From Rhodobacter aestuarii (GTDB lineage: Bacteria; Pseudomonadota; Alphaproteobacteria; Rhodobacterales; Rhodobacteraceae), in the NCBI RefSeq assembly GCF_900156655.1, contig NZ_FTOG01000004.1, forward strand, positions 124,001 through 188,000: a DNA stretch of 64,000 nt. Reading direction: 5' to 3'. Position numbers and translations under genes: made by a program. Of the stretch, positions 1 to 11,807 are shown in pieces; position 1 is the stretch's first letter, and every line of letters begins with the position of its first letter. The notes beneath the pieces are model-generated. The model made no database searches. It saw nothing but the letters and a program-made list of their open reading frames with translations, and had not been told where the DNA came from.

Positions 1-2418
<2,418 letters not shown>

Positions 2419-2485
2419 CTATCCTGCAATTCGATGCGGATTTATAGTGTTTTGCGCCTGCCTTGTCACGCCTTCGCCACAATAT

Positions 2486-3556
2486 TTAGCGGTTTTGAAA
2501 CGGGGTTTCCGCCACTTGCGAGGTGCCTTGCGCCTCGGTCACATGCCAATATTGGCCGCGGTCCGCCAAAGCGTCAAAAAGCTCAAGCCCGGTGCCGGTC
2601 ATCATCACCTGTGCGGGAAGCGCGCAAATCTCGTCATAAAGCGCGGCGCGGCGCCCGGCATCAAGATGCGCGGCGACTTCATCAAGCAAAAGCACGGTGC
2701 TTTCCCCCGCAAGCGCGCGGGCATTGGCCAGAAGGAGCGAGATCAAAAGCGCCTTTTGCTCGCCGGTGGAGCATTGATCGGCGGGCGTGTCTTTTTCGGC
2801 GTAAAGGGCCGTAAGGTCAGCGCGGTGCGGGCCCTCCAGCGTGCGGCCCGCCGCCATATCGCGGCGACGGTTGGCATCCAGCGCGGCGGCCAAATCATCG
2901 GGGCCTTGGTTCACCACGGCCAATGTTGCTGCTGGAAAAGCGGTGGCCGCGCCCGCCTGTGCCGCGGCGAGCTTTTCCAAAGCTTGCAGCCGTTGCGCCA
3001 CGATCTGTGCGCCTGCCTCTGCCATCTGGCTTTCGAGCGCGTGATACCACGCCGGGTCGCGCACCTCGTCTTTCAGCAAGCGGTTGCGTTCGCGCATCGC
3101 CTTTTCATAGGCGAGCGTGGCATCGGCATGGGTGGGGAAGAAGCTGAGCGTCATCCGGTCCAAAAACCGCCGCCGCCCCTCGGCCCCCTCGATCCAAAGC
3201 CGGTCCATCGCCGGCACCAGCCAGAGCACCCGCATCAGCCGCCCCAAGGCGAGTTGCGAGGCGGATTTGCCATCAATCAGCACATCGCGGCTTTGGCCGG
3301 GCCGCGCGGAGGTCTCTAGCTCATACTCAGGGAGGTTTGCACGCAGCTTCCAGCCCACAGATTCCTGCCGCCGGATCAGTTCTTCGGCCGTCGCGCGCCG
3401 CAGCCCACGGCCCGGCGAAAACAGCGACACCGCTTCCAAAACAGAGGTTTTGCCCGCGCCATTCGGCCCGTAAAGCGCGACAGGCCGGGTATCAAAGGCA
3501 AATTCCGCCCGGCGATGCGAGCGGAATTGCAAAAGCGTCAGGCTGCGCAGGCTCAC
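2486..3556 (-). CDS. recF: DNA replication and repair protein RecF
   Basis: RecF binds gapped DNA and helps load RecA through RecO and RecR. The 356-residue product has the RecF/SMC layout: Walker A GPNGAGKT at residues 30-37, an ABC-type signature STGEQKALLISLLL, and Walker B LLLDEVAAHLD at about 289-299. The length matches the family. The start ATG overlaps the dnaN stop by 4 nt (ATGA), which implies translational coupling and supports this start. The order dnaN-recF-gyrB is the classical one. The C-terminal tail (about the last 15 residues) is polar and looks unstructured. Confidence 0.96.
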   Translation of the reverse strand: MSLRSLTLLQFRSHRRAEFAFDTRPVALYGPNGAGKTSVLEAVSLFSPGRGLRRATAEELIRRQESVGWKLRANLPEYELETSARPGQSRDVLIDGKSASQLALGRLMRVLWLVPAMDRLWIEGAEGRRRFLDRMTLSFFPTHADATLAYEKAMRERNRLLKDEVRDPAWYHALESQMAEAGAQIVAQRLQALEKLAAAQAGAATAFPAATLAVVNQGPDDLAAALDANRRRDMAAGRTLEGPHRADLTALYAEKDTPADQCSTGEQKALLISLLLANARALAGESTVLLLDEVAAHLDAGRRAALYDEICALPAQVMMTGTGLELFDALADRGQYWHVTEAQGTSQVAETPFQNR

Positions 3557-4677
3557 ACGCGCATCGGCATCACGACATAGACCGCCGAAGTGTCATTGCC
3601 TTCGCGCATCAGCGTCGGATCGCCCGAGGAGTTGAACAGGAAAACGGCGTTTTCCCGGTCCACTTGGCTGGCGATTTCCAAGAGATACTTGGCGTTAAAG
3701 CCAATTTCGAGCCGCTCATCGCCGTAAGCCACGGCCAGTTCTTCTTCGGCAGCGCCTGCATCGGGGGCATTGACCGACAGCACGAGCCGATCTTCATCAA
3801 GGCTCAGCTTCACGGCGCGCGAGCGTTCAGACGACACGGTCGCCACACGGTCCACGGCTTTGGCGAATTCTTGCGCGTCCACTTCCAGCCGCCGCGTGTT
3901 CCCCATCGGAATAACGCGGGTGTAATCGGGGAAGGTGCCGTCGATCACCTTAGAGGTCAGCGTGATGGCGGGCGTGGCAAAGCGCACCTTGGTTTCGCTG
4001 ACCGAAACGGCGATTTGCGCCTCGTCATCATCCAAAAGCTTGCGCAACTCGTTCACGGTTTTGCGCGGCACGATCACACCGGGCATCCCCGCCGCGCCCT
4101 CGGGCAAAGTCGCATCAATGCGCGCCAGACGGTGGCCATCGGTCGCCACACAGCGCAGCGCTTGGCCATCTTCGCCAGTCGCGACATGCATATAGACGCC
4201 GTTGAGATAATAGCGGGTCTCTTCCGTCGAGATTGCGAATTTCGACTTATCAAACAGCCGTTTGAGCACGCCCGCTTGGGCGGCGAAATTCGCGGTATAT
4301 TCGGACGAGGCCATCACCGGGAAATCTTCGCGCGGCAGCGTGGCCAAGTTGAAGTTCGACCGCCCCGCCATCACCGAAAGCCGCCCGGCGGAGGGGTCAT
4401 CGGCCAATTGCACCAGCGCGCCATCGGGCAGCTTGCGCACGATCTCATGCAGCATCACCGCCGAAACGGTGGTGGCGCCAGCGCGTTCCACCTGCGCGGG
4501 GGCTTTATCGACCACCTCAATATCAAGGTCGGTGGCGCGGAAGGAAACCGTGTCACCCTCCGCCTCGATCAGCACGTTTGCCAAGATCGGAATCGTGTTG
4601 CGACGTTCGACAACCGATTGAGCCTGTGCCACCGCCTTCAGAAGCGCGGCGCGTTCGATGCTGATTTTCATATCCAT
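3553..4677 (-). CDS. dnaN: DNA polymerase III sliding clamp (beta)
   Basis: The beta clamp encircles DNA and tethers polymerase III. The 374-residue product begins MDMKISIERAALLKAVAQAQ and ends with the conserved clamp C-terminus VYVVMPMRV. The NTIPILANV motif near residue 28 and the TVNELRKLL region are typical of DnaN. A second ATG two codons in (MKISIE) is an equally plausible start and matches many orthologues better. It is 96 nt downstream of dnaA, with a small inverted repeat in the gap, and overlaps recF by 4 nt. Confidence 0.97.
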   Translation of the reverse strand: MDMKISIERAALLKAVAQAQSVVERRNTIPILANVLIEAEGDTVSFRATDLDIEVVDKAPAQVERAGATTVSAVMLHEIVRKLPDGALVQLADDPSAGRLSVMAGRSNFNLATLPREDFPVMASSEYTANFAAQAGVLKRLFDKSKFAISTEETRYYLNGVYMHVATGEDGQALRCVATDGHRLARIDATLPEGAAGMPGVIVPRKTVNELRKLLDDDEAQIAVSVSETKVRFATPAITLTSKVIDGTFPDYTRVIPMGNTRRLEVDAQEFAKAVDRVATVSSERSRAVKLSLDEDRLVLSVNAPDAGAAEEELAVAYGDERLEIGFNAKYLLEIASQVDRENAVFLFNSSGDPTLMREGNDTSAVYVVMPMRV

Positions 4678-4720
4678 ACCTCACCGGTTCCCGGGGGCGG
4701 CAAGGTAACATGCCAGCGCG

Positions 4721-4740
4721 CCGGAACAAGATTTTTCCGG
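4721..4740 (-). other. Inverted repeat between dnaA and dnaN
   Basis: CCGGAA and TTCCGG form a perfect 6-bp inverted repeat around an 8-nt AT-rich spacer in the 96-nt dnaA-dnaN gap. On the coding (minus) strand no T-run follows it, so it is not a classical terminator. It could be an intercistronic hairpin or an operator. Its function is not known. Confidence 0.35.
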
Positions 4741-4773
4741 ACATTCCGTTGCTTTGTGCGGGGCGTCAAGGGT

Positions 4774-6135
4774 TCAGGATTCCATCAGCCGTTTCAGAAG
4801 GCCAATATCTTCCGCAAGTTGCTGATCGGTCGCCATCAACTCGTCGATCTTGCGGATTCCGTGCATAATCGTGGTGTGATCGCGGCCGCCAAAGCGCCGC
4901 CCAATCTCGGGCAGGCTCCGCGTGGTCAGGTGTTTGGCCAGATACATCGCCACCTGACGCGGGCGCGCAATGGTGCGCAGCCGTTTCGGGCCGATCATAT
5001 CCGACAGGCGCACGTTGTAATGCTCTGCCACCTTGCGCTGAATTTCCTCGATCGTGACACGACGATCCGAGGCACGCAGAATATCGGCCAAGCATTCCTG
5101 CGCCAGATCAAGCGTGATCTCACGCCCCACAAGCGAGCCAAACGCAAAGAGCCGGGTCAGCGCGCCCTCCAGCACACGCACGTTGGTGGTGATACGATGG
5201 GCGAGGAATTCCAGCACGCCATCGGCCATTTTCAGGCCCGGATAGCGGGCGCAATAGGCATCGGCTTTGGATTGCAAAATACCCAAGCGCAGCTCGTAAT
5301 CGGTCGGGTGCAGGTCCACCACAAGGCCGCATTGCAGGCGCGAGCGGATGCGCTCTTCCAAATCTTTGATCTCGCCCGGTGCGCGGTCCGCAGAAATTAC
5401 GATCTGCTTGCCCTGATCCACCAGCGCGTTGAAGGTGTGGAAGAATTCTTCTTGCGTGCTGTCTTTGCCAGCGATGAATTGCACATCATCCACCATCAGC
5501 ACATCGACGGAGCGGAACAGCTCTTTGAAATCCATGATCTGGCGGTCGCGCAGGGCTTGCACGAAGCGATACATGAATTGCTCGGCCGAAAGGTAAAGCA
5601 CGCGCAGATCGGGACGCCCGGTTTGCAATTCATGCGCGATGGCGTGCATCAAGTGCGTTTTCCCAAGCCCAACGCCGCCGTAAAGGAACAGCGGGTTAAA
5701 GGTCACCGGGCCACCCTCTGCCACGCGCCGCGCGGCGGCATGGGCCAATTCGTTCGGTTTGCCGACCACGAAGCTGTCAAAGGTGAACCGCGCATCCAGC
5801 GGTGCGCCGGGCAGTTCGCTGTCCTCAGTCGCGCGCGCGGATTTGCGCGCAGCGGGCGCCGGGGCAGGGGTGTTGGCCGGGGCAACCGGACGCGCCGCGC
5901 CCAGACCAATGGTGATGCGTTCGACGGGCGCACCGGTCTTGCGCAGCGCGCTCAGAATCGGTTCGCCATAATTGCGCGACACCCAATCGCACATGAATTT
6001 GGTGGGCGCTTCAAAGGAAACGATGCCGTCTTTCAGCGCGACGATTTCAAGGGGCGCGATCCAAGTTTCATGGTTGGTCTTGCCGACCGTTTTCCGCAGA
6101 TCATTGCTCACTTGCCCCCAGAGCTCTTTCGTCAT
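4774..6135 (-). CDS. dnaA: Chromosomal replication initiator DnaA
   Basis: DnaA is the AAA+ initiator that binds DnaA boxes at oriC and melts DNA. The 453-residue product has an N-terminal DnaB-interaction domain (MTKELWGQVSNDLRKTVGK) and a variable Ala/Pro-rich linker at about 80-110. Walker A GGVGLGKT is at 153-160 and Walker B MVDDVQFIAGKDS follows. The C-terminal helix-turn-helix carries the DnaA signature GGRDHTTIMHGIRKI. The length is typical. No DnaA box match is visible in the 460 nt upstream, so oriC cannot be assigned to this position from sequence alone. Confidence 0.97.
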   Translation of the reverse strand: MTKELWGQVSNDLRKTVGKTNHETWIAPLEIVALKDGIVSFEAPTKFMCDWVSRNYGEPILSALRKTGAPVERITIGLGAARPVAPANTPAPAPAARKSARATEDSELPGAPLDARFTFDSFVVGKPNELAHAAARRVAEGGPVTFNPLFLYGGVGLGKTHLMHAIAHELQTGRPDLRVLYLSAEQFMYRFVQALRDRQIMDFKELFRSVDVLMVDDVQFIAGKDSTQEEFFHTFNALVDQGKQIVISADRAPGEIKDLEERIRSRLQCGLVVDLHPTDYELRLGILQSKADAYCARYPGLKMADGVLEFLAHRITTNVRVLEGALTRLFAFGSLVGREITLDLAQECLADILRASDRRVTIEEIQRKVAEHYNVRLSDMIGPKRLRTIARPRQVAMYLAKHLTTRSLPEIGRRFGGRDHTTIMHGIRKIDELMATDQQLAEDIGLLKRLMES

Positions 6136-6517
6136 GTTTTTCTTCCATCGCAGCTGTTCAGCTCAACATCATGAACCACGTCTCCGATGGCCCTTTCGCC
6201 GCAGCTGGCGAAAAGGTTTTCAGACACGACGAATGGACCGGAAAAACCGGACACGGCATCACCTGCCGAGTAGGGCTTGCGCCCCTCTTTCGTCGGATCG
6301 CATCTTGATGTCGAAGCGGTGGGCTTCTTGTCACGGCAGCATTCTTACCCTGCCTCGACACCAGCAATGCGTCATGTCCCCCAAGGCGACGTGAATCGCT
6401 CAACCAAGCTAGCAAGCCCTCACGGGAAGGTGCAACCGAACTTCATGCTTGACGGCGACTTTGATGAAACGAATCTGTGACACCCACGCAAATGCGCCAC
6501 ACCCATGATTAAGTACT
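6136..6517. promoter_or_regulatory. dnaA upstream region with palindromes and GANTC sites
   Basis: This is about 380 nt without a supportable gene, between dnaA and the rpsT terminator. On the dnaA side there is AGCTG-TT-CAGCT (6152-6163) and a 7-bp inverted repeat TTTCGCC/GGCGAAA around GCAGCT (6194-6213). Two GAATC (GANTC, CcrM-type) sites lie at 6393-6397 and 6471-6475, as often seen upstream of alphaproteobacterial dnaA. I found no TTATCCACA-like DnaA box. Small open frames on both strands lack ribosome binding sites and family resemblance. Confidence 0.5.
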
Positions 6518-6562
6518 TGAAAAAGCAGAAAAAACGAAAAGGCGCCCCGGAATCGGAGCGCC
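6518..6562 (-). terminator. Rho-independent terminator of rpsT
   Basis: On the minus strand a 9-bp stem with one mismatch (plus-strand arms GGCGCCCCG and CGGAGCGCC, loop GAAT) is followed by a T-rich tract, TTTTCGTTTTTTCTGC. It lies 34 nt beyond the rpsT stop and should end that transcript before dnaA. Confidence 0.85.
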
Positions 6563-6595
6563 TATCCTAAAGGCGTAGTTGGTCTGATCGAAAGA

Positions 6596-6862
6596 TCAGT
6601 TCGCGAGGGCTTTCACGCGCGCCGAAAGACGCGAGATTTTCCGCGAAACCGTGTTTTTGTGCATCACGCCCTTGGTCACGCCACGCGCCATTTCCGGCTG
6701 GGCGGCTTGCAGAGCGGCTTTCGCAGCGTCGGAGTCGCCCGAGGCGATCGCTTCTTCGACTTTGCGGATGAAGGTGCGGATACGCGAACGACGGGCTTTG
6801 TTGATGTCGTTGCGACGCTCGGCCTGACGAGCGCGTTTTTTGGACTGGGGCGTGTTGGCCAT
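6596..6862 (-). CDS. rpsT: 30S ribosomal protein S20
   Basis: S20 binds 16S rRNA early in small-subunit assembly. The 88-residue product starts [18 protein letters not shown], the invariant S20 N-terminus, is Lys/Arg rich, and has the helical [17 protein letters not shown] segment. An in-frame ATG 13 codons upstream would add a non-conserved tail, so the ATG at 6862 is chosen. It is monocistronic, with its own terminator and an AT-rich segment (TATATATTC on the minus strand, about 25 nt upstream of the start) that may hold a -10 element. Confidence 0.97.
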   Translation of the reverse strand: MANTPQSKKRARQAERRNDINKARRSRIRTFIRKVEEAIASGDSDAAKAALQAAQPEMARGVTKGVMHKNTVSRKISRLSARVKALAN

Positions 6863-6980
6863 TGTACCGTGTTCCCGAACTAAAGCGAATATATAGCGCA
6901 AAGCCCGGTCGTCCCAGCGAACCGGATGATTCTAGCCTGAGCGGGCTCCACGCGCATGTGAGAGGTGCCAATAGGGGAAA

Positions 6981-7018
6981 CAGGCCGGAAAGAAAAGCCC
7001 CTTTCGGGCCCCGGCCTG
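6981..7018 (-). terminator. Probable terminator after the enoyl-CoA hydratase gene
   Basis: A perfect 8-bp outer stem CAGGCCGG/CCGGCCTG (6981-6988 with 7011-7018) encloses a smaller GCCC/GGGC stem. It lies just after the hydratase stop on the minus strand. Only TTTCCCC follows, so the U-tract is weak and termination may be partial. Confidence 0.5.
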
Positions 7019-7029
7019 CCTTTTCGCCC

Positions 7030-7806
7030 TTATTTGTCGCGGAATTGCGGTTCGCGTTTTTCCAAGAAGGCTGACATACCCTCTTTTTGGTCTTCCGTCG
7101 CAAAGAGCGCATGGAACACCCGGCGTTCAAACAAAACGCCTTCGCGCAATGTGGTCTCATAGGCGCGGTTGACGCATTCCTTGACCACCATCGTTGCAAC
7201 GGCAGATTTAGAGGCGACTTTGCGCGCCGCCGCCAGCGCCTCGGGCACCAGTTGCGCCACGGGCACGACGCGGCTCACCAGCCCCGAACGTTCCGCCTCG
7301 GTCGCATCCATGAAGCGGCCCGTCAGATGCATGTCCATTGATTTGGATTTGCCCACAAAGCGGGTCAGGCGCTGCGTGCCGCCAATGCCCGCGACCACGC
7401 CGAGGTTGATCTCGGGCTGGCCAAATTTGGCGTTTTCGGCGCAGATGATGAAATCGCACATCATGGCGAGTTCGCAGCCGCCGCCCAAAGCGTAGCCAGC
7501 AACGGCGGCGATGATCGGTTTGCGGGTGCGCAGAAGGCTGTCGGCCTCAGAACCGAAGAAATCGCTCGTGTACATCTCAACGAAGCTTTTCTCCGACATC
7601 TCTTTGATGTCAGCGCCAGCCGCGAAAGCTTTTTCCGAACCCGTCAGAACGATGCAGCGCACCTTGTCATTGTCATCAAGTTGCTTGAGCGCATCGGCCA
7701 ACTCGCCCAACAGCTCGGAATTGAGAGCATTGAGGGCTTCTGGACGGTTAAGGCGGATCAGAGCGACGCTGTCTTCGATTTCGACGATCAGGGTCTGGTA
7801 GGCCAT
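7030..7806 (-). CDS. Enoyl-CoA hydratase (crotonase family)
   Basis: Hydrates trans-2-enoyl-CoA to 3-hydroxyacyl-CoA in beta-oxidation or a related acyl-CoA route. The 258-residue product has the crotonase oxyanion-hole segments [11 protein letters not shown] and [15 protein letters not shown]. It also has [17 protein letters not shown], where the two catalytic glutamates of short-chain enoyl-CoA hydratases (in GGGCELA and QPEINLG) are both present. Length is typical (about 257). This gene sits next to rpsT-dnaA in many Rhodobacterales. The specific substrate cannot be read from sequence, and fadB- or paaF-like roles are equally possible. Confidence 0.93.
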   Translation of the reverse strand: MAYQTLIVEIEDSVALIRLNRPEALNALNSELLGELADALKQLDDNDKVRCIVLTGSEKAFAAGADIKEMSEKSFVEMYTSDFFGSEADSLLRTRKPIIAAVAGYALGGGCELAMMCDFIICAENAKFGQPEINLGVVAGIGGTQRLTRFVGKSKSMDMHLTGRFMDATEAERSGLVSRVVPVAQLVPEALAAARKVASKSAVATMVVKECVNRAYETTLREGVLFERRVFHALFATEDQKEGMSAFLEKREPQFRDK

Positions 7807-7930
7807 TGCGGGTGCCTTTCCTTGTTATCGGGGCAAGTCCTAGCAGGTGGGGCGCGAAACTCAAGACTTGTTGCGGCACTGTAGCGCAGCGTTACCTAAG
7901 GGCAGGGCGAAGTGCTAAAAAACCCGGCCA

Positions 7931-8776
7931 TTAGCGCTGACAGCTTGGGCAGAAATAGCTTGAGCGCCCCCCTTGCACGATGCGCCGGATCGGGGTGGCG
8001 CAGGTGGTGCAGGGCGCGTCTTCGCGGTCATAAACGCGAAAAGCGTGTTGGAAATAGCCAAGCTCGCCATCGGCTTGGCGGTGGTCGCGCAGGCTTGATC
8101 CGCCTGCTTCAATCGCCTCGGCCAGCACCTCGCGGATGATCGGCACCAGCGCCGCGATCCGTGCGCTCGCGATTCTATTGGCGGCGCGGCGCGGGTCGAT
8201 GCCCGCACGATGCAGCACCTCGCAGACATAGATATTGCCAAGCCCGGCAATCAACCGCTGATCCAAAAGCGCTGTCTTGATCGGGCTTTTGCGAGATTTG
8301 AGCGCCGTCACAAGATAACTCTCGTGAAAGTCATTGCCGAACGGCTCTGGTCCCAGCCCCGCAAGCAGCCAATGCGCGGCTTCTCGGTCGGTCCGCACCA
8401 GGTCCATCGCCCCAAAGCGCCGCGCATCATTAAGGGTGACGCGTGCCCCGCCTTCCATATGCAACACCACATGGTCGTGCTTTTGCGGCGCGGGGTGGTC
8501 GAGGTGGAAATCCCCTAGCATCACGCCCGAGACCAGCATCCGCCCCGACATGCCCAAATGAATAAGCAGGCTTTCCCCGGTATCGAGATCCGCCAGGATG
8601 TATTTGGAGCGTCGCCGCAACAGCCCGACCCGCGCGCCGGTCAGCCGATCTGCCATGCCCTCGGGCAGGGGCCAGCGAAGATCGGGGCGGTTCACCTCGG
8701 CCCGTTCGATCACACGCCCCTCCATCGCCGGGGCAAGGCCGCGGCGCACCGTTTCTACCTCGGGCAGTTCAGGCAT
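7931..8776 (-). CDS. mutM: Formamidopyrimidine-DNA glycosylase
   Basis: Removes 8-oxoguanine and formamidopyrimidines and nicks the abasic site. The 281-residue product starts [14 protein letters not shown], which gives the catalytic Pro2 and Glu3 after Met removal, so the longer upstream reading is rejected. The [11 protein letters not shown] segment before the helix-two-turn-helix is present. The C-terminal zinc finger is C-x2-C-x16-C-x2-C (CTTC ... CPSC), two residues from the end. It is divergent from ubiE with 76 nt between starts. Confidence 0.97.
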   Translation of the reverse strand: MPELPEVETVRRGLAPAMEGRVIERAEVNRPDLRWPLPEGMADRLTGARVGLLRRRSKYILADLDTGESLLIHLGMSGRMLVSGVMLGDFHLDHPAPQKHDHVVLHMEGGARVTLNDARRFGAMDLVRTDREAAHWLLAGLGPEPFGNDFHESYLVTALKSRKSPIKTALLDQRLIAGLGNIYVCEVLHRAGIDPRRAANRIASARIAALVPIIREVLAEAIEAGGSSLRDHRQADGELGYFQHAFRVYDREDAPCTTCATPIRRIVQGGRSSYFCPSCQR

Positions 8777-8852
8777 TTTCGCTCCTGTCGCATTGTCACG
8801 GCCGCTGCCGCCCCTATAAGAGGGGGAACGTTTCAAGGATCGGCAAGGGCAG

Positions 8853-9605
8853 ATGAGCACGGATCAGACCAGAACGACGCATTTCGGCTACCAGACTGTG
8901 GATGAAGACGCGAAGGCCGGGATGGTGCATGGCGTGTTTTCGCGGGTGGCCTCGAAATACGACATCATGAACGACCTCATGAGCATGGGCATCCACCGCA
9001 TTTGGAAAGATGCGATGATGGATTGGCTCGCGCCGCGCCCCGAGCAAAAGCTGCTCGATGTGGCCGGTGGCACTGGGGATATTGCCTTCCGCTTCCTCAA
9101 GCGCGCGCCGGGGGCGACCGCCACCGTTTGCGATATGACGGAATCGATGCTGATCGAGGGGCAAAAACGCGCCGAGGCATCCAACATGGCCGACCGCCTG
9201 AATTGGGTGGTGGGCGATGCGATGAACCTGCCCTTTGAGAGCAACACCTTTGACGTTTACACCATTTCCTTTGGCATTCGGAACGTGACCCGCATCCAAG
9301 ATGCGCTGAACGAGGCTTACCGTGTGCTGCGCCCCGGTGGGCGGTTGATGGTGCTGGAATTCAACCAGATCCCCAATGATCTGATGCAGGCCGTCTATGA
9401 CGCCTATTCGTTCAATGTGATCCCGGTGATGGGGCAGATCGTGGCGAATGACCGCGCCAGCTATCAGTATTTGGTGGAATCGATCCGCAAATTCCCGAAC
9501 CAAGAACTCTTCGCCTCGATGATCCGCGAAGCCGGGTTTGAGCAGGTGAAATACCGCAACCTTTCCATGGGCATTGCAGCACTGCACTCCGGCTGGAAGG
9601 TCTAA
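8853..9605 (+). CDS. ubiE: Ubiquinone/menaquinone C-methyltransferase UbiE
   Basis: SAM-dependent C-methyltransferase of ubiquinone synthesis (2-polyprenyl-6-methoxy-1,4-benzoquinol to the 3-methyl product). The 250-residue protein has the UbiE signature [17 protein letters not shown], the SAM-binding [14 protein letters not shown], and the second family motif [20 protein letters not shown]. Length is normal. It is followed by ubiB after 1 nt, forming a ubiquinone operon; ubiB starts at 9607. Confidence 0.96.
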   Translation: MSTDQTRTTHFGYQTVDEDAKAGMVHGVFSRVASKYDIMNDLMSMGIHRIWKDAMMDWLAPRPEQKLLDVAGGTGDIAFRFLKRAPGATATVCDMTESMLIEGQKRAEASNMADRLNWVVGDAMNLPFESNTFDVYTISFGIRNVTRIQDALNEAYRVLRPGGRLMVLEFNQIPNDLMQAVYDAYSFNVIPVMGQIVANDRASYQYLVESIRKFPNQELFASMIREAGFEQVKYRNLSMGIAALHSGWKV

Positions 9606-9606
9606 A

Positions 9607-11133
9607 ATGCGCGGCCCGCATAATATCTGGCGCCTGATCCGCACCGGGGCGACTTTCGAACGGACCGGGGCCATGCGGGTGGCGCTGGAAGCAATGGAGG
9701 CGCCGCCCCGGCTGCGCCTCGTCGCCCGGATCATGGGCTGGCCGTTTAAATGGCTGGGCTACAAGGGCGATCCGAACCTGCCGCCGGTGACCCGTGCGAT
9801 CACCGCGCTGGGCCCGTCTTACATCAAATTTGGGCAGATCATGTCGACCCGCCCGGATGTGGTGGGCGAGGAACTGGCGAACCAGTTGCGGATGCTGCAA
9901 GACCGTCTGCCGCCCTTTGACCAAGCGGTGGCCAAGGCGGTTTTGGCCGAAGAACTGGGCCATTCGGTCGATGAGATTTTCTCGGAGTTTTCCGAACCCG
10001 TTGCGGCGGCTTCCATCGCGCAGGTGCATGCCGCGCGGCTTGCCGAAACCGGCGAGAAGGTCGCAGTAAAAATCCTGCGGCCGGGCATCGAGAAAGCCTT
10101 CCAACGCGATATCGACGCGTTCCATTTCGCGGCCGAGATGATCGAGCGGCTCTCGCCCGCCTCGCGGCGGCTGCGCCCCACTGATGTGATCAAGCACTTT
10201 GAAGGCATCGTGGTCGGCGAATTGGATTTGCGGCTTGAAGCGGCCTCGGCCTCGCAATTCGGTGCCAATACCGAGCGGGACGAAAAGTTCCGTGTGCCGC
10301 TGCCGGTTTGGTCGCTGTCCAGCCGCCGGGTGTTGGTGATGGATTGGGCCGAAGGTCTTCCGATGGGCGATGCCGAGGGGCTGAAAGCCGCAGGCTATGA
10401 CGTGACCGAAATCGGCACGCGTGTTTTGCAGCTGTTCCTAAGCCATGCGCTGCGCGACGGGTACTTCCACGGTGACATGCATCAGGGCAACCTGAAGGTG
10501 GCGCCGAACGGCGATGTGATTGCGTTTGATTTCGGCATCATGGGCCAGATCGACGAATACACCCGCCACGTTTACGCCGAGATCTTGATGGGCTTCATCC
10601 AGCGCGATTATCGCCGCGTGGCCGAAGTGCACTTTGAGGCGGGCTATGTGCCCAAAGATCAAGATGTGACGCAATTTGCTTTGGCCTTGCGCGCCGTGGG
10701 CGAGCCGATCTTTGGCATGAATGCCAAGCAAATCTCGATGGCGCGGCTTCTGGCCTATCTCTTTGAGGTGACCGAGCGGTTTGGCATGGCCACGCGCACG
10801 GAGCTGATTTTGCTGCAACGCACGATGGTAGTGGTCGAGGGGGTGGCGCGTTCGCTCAACCCGGCGATCAACATGTGGGAAACGGCAAAACCCGTGGTGG
10901 AAAGCTACATCCGCGAAAACGTCGGGCCGAAGGCCGCGTTGCGCAACCTTGGGCGCACGGCGCGGGTGCTGGGACGGTTTGGGCCGCAACTGCCCGATAT
11001 GCTGACCGCTGCGCTGGAAAACGCCACAAAACCCGCCGAGCCGGCACCCGAACCGCAAGTGGTTCGGGGCACGCATGTGGCGGGGGCTGTGGGGCTTTTG
11101 GCCGTGGGCGTCGTGTTGGGGCTGTTGCTTTAA
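9607..11133 (+). CDS. ubiB: Ubiquinone biosynthesis kinase-like protein UbiB
   Basis: Atypical ABC1/ADCK-family kinase or ATPase needed for ubiquinone synthesis, membrane associated. The 508-residue product begins MRGPHNIWRLIRT and has the KxGQ motif region (GPSYIKFGQIMSTRPDV). The Ala-rich loop PVAAASIAQVHAARL and the catalytic HGDMHQGN and FDFGIMG motifs follow. It ends with a hydrophobic C-terminal helix (about 490-508) that fits a membrane anchor. An upstream in-frame ATG inside ubiE is not needed. Its TAA stop overlaps the flgD stop on the other strand (shared TTAA at 11130-11133). Confidence 0.96.
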   Translation: MRGPHNIWRLIRTGATFERTGAMRVALEAMEAPPRLRLVARIMGWPFKWLGYKGDPNLPPVTRAITALGPSYIKFGQIMSTRPDVVGEELANQLRMLQDRLPPFDQAVAKAVLAEELGHSVDEIFSEFSEPVAAASIAQVHAARLAETGEKVAVKILRPGIEKAFQRDIDAFHFAAEMIERLSPASRRLRPTDVIKHFEGIVVGELDLRLEAASASQFGANTERDEKFRVPLPVWSLSSRRVLVMDWAEGLPMGDAEGLKAAGYDVTEIGTRVLQLFLSHALRDGYFHGDMHQGNLKVAPNGDVIAFDFGIMGQIDEYTRHVYAEILMGFIQRDYRRVAEVHFEAGYVPKDQDVTQFALALRAVGEPIFGMNAKQISMARLLAYLFEVTERFGMATRTELILLQRTMVVVEGVARSLNPAINMWETAKPVVESYIRENVGPKAALRNLGRTARVLGRFGPQLPDMLTAALENATKPAEPAPEPQVVRGTHVAGAVGLLAVGVVLGLLL

Positions 11134-11798
11134 TTCGCGTCGCGCAAAGCCGAGATAGACCCGGTTCCGACCGTTGCACCGCCTGCAAGCACAAGCACCG
11201 CACCCTCTGCGGTGCCTTGGGCTTCCAAAATGCGGTTGTAGGTCTCGACCGGGTCGGTCGAAAGCAAGGTGCCGTTGTTATAGCTTTCAAGGTTGAAGGT
11301 GTAATTGCCTGCGGGCAGGAAGTTGCCCGTGGAATCCACCCCATCCCATTGCATCGCATCGGCCGAGACCGGAATTGTTTCGCGGGCGACCTCGTTGCCT
11401 GCCGCGTCGCTGACGACCAGAACGGTATTCGTCGCGCCAATCGCCGGGTTCGGCGAGATTGTCACCGCATCGGTGCCATTGAAATATGCGGGCGATTCGC
11501 TGCGCGCATCCATGCCCACCCAACCCGCATATTCGCTCATCCCCATCAGACCCAATTGCGCGGTGAGGCTTTCCAAAAGCTCGTTCGTCTTGGTTTGTTG
11601 TTCCACCTGCGAGAAGGTCGCCAACTGCACCGCATAATCGGCGCTGTCCATCGGGTCGGTCGGGTCTTGGTTCGTCATCTGCGTGGTGAGCAGTTTCAGA
11701 AACATCTCGTAATCGGTGTTCAGCCCGCTTGAGGCGGTGGAACTGCTGCTGGTCGTGGAGGTGGTCGTCGCAGCGGTGGCGGAGGTGACGGTGGTCAT
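11130..11798 (-). CDS. flgD: Flagellar hook cap protein FlgD
   Basis: FlgD scaffolds hook assembly and is exported through the flagellar type III apparatus. The 222-residue product has a Ser/Thr-rich N-terminus, then the FlgD core DYEMFLKLLTTQMTNQDPTD and MDSADYAVQLATFSQVEQQ. A C-terminal FLG-type beta domain (WDGVDSTGNFLPAGNYTF) completes it. It lies 9 nt downstream of fliK in the same leftward operon, the usual fliK-flgD pairing. Confidence 0.95.
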   Translation of the reverse strand: MTTVTSATAATTTSTTSSSSTASSGLNTDYEMFLKLLTTQMTNQDPTDPMDSADYAVQLATFSQVEQQTKTNELLESLTAQLGLMGMSEYAGWVGMDARSESPAYFNGTDAVTISPNPAIGATNTVLVVSDAAGNEVARETIPVSADAMQWDGVDSTGNFLPAGNYTFNLESYNNGTLLSTDPVETYNRILEAQGTAEGAVLVLAGGATVGTGSISALRDAN

Positions 11799-11807
11799 GG
11801 CAAGTCC

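Noticed and set aside
3337-6174. 945-codon open frame on the plus strand
   Set aside because: It runs antisense across dnaN and dnaA, has His/Arg/Gly-rich composition typical of complement-strand frames in GC-rich DNA, and matches no family.
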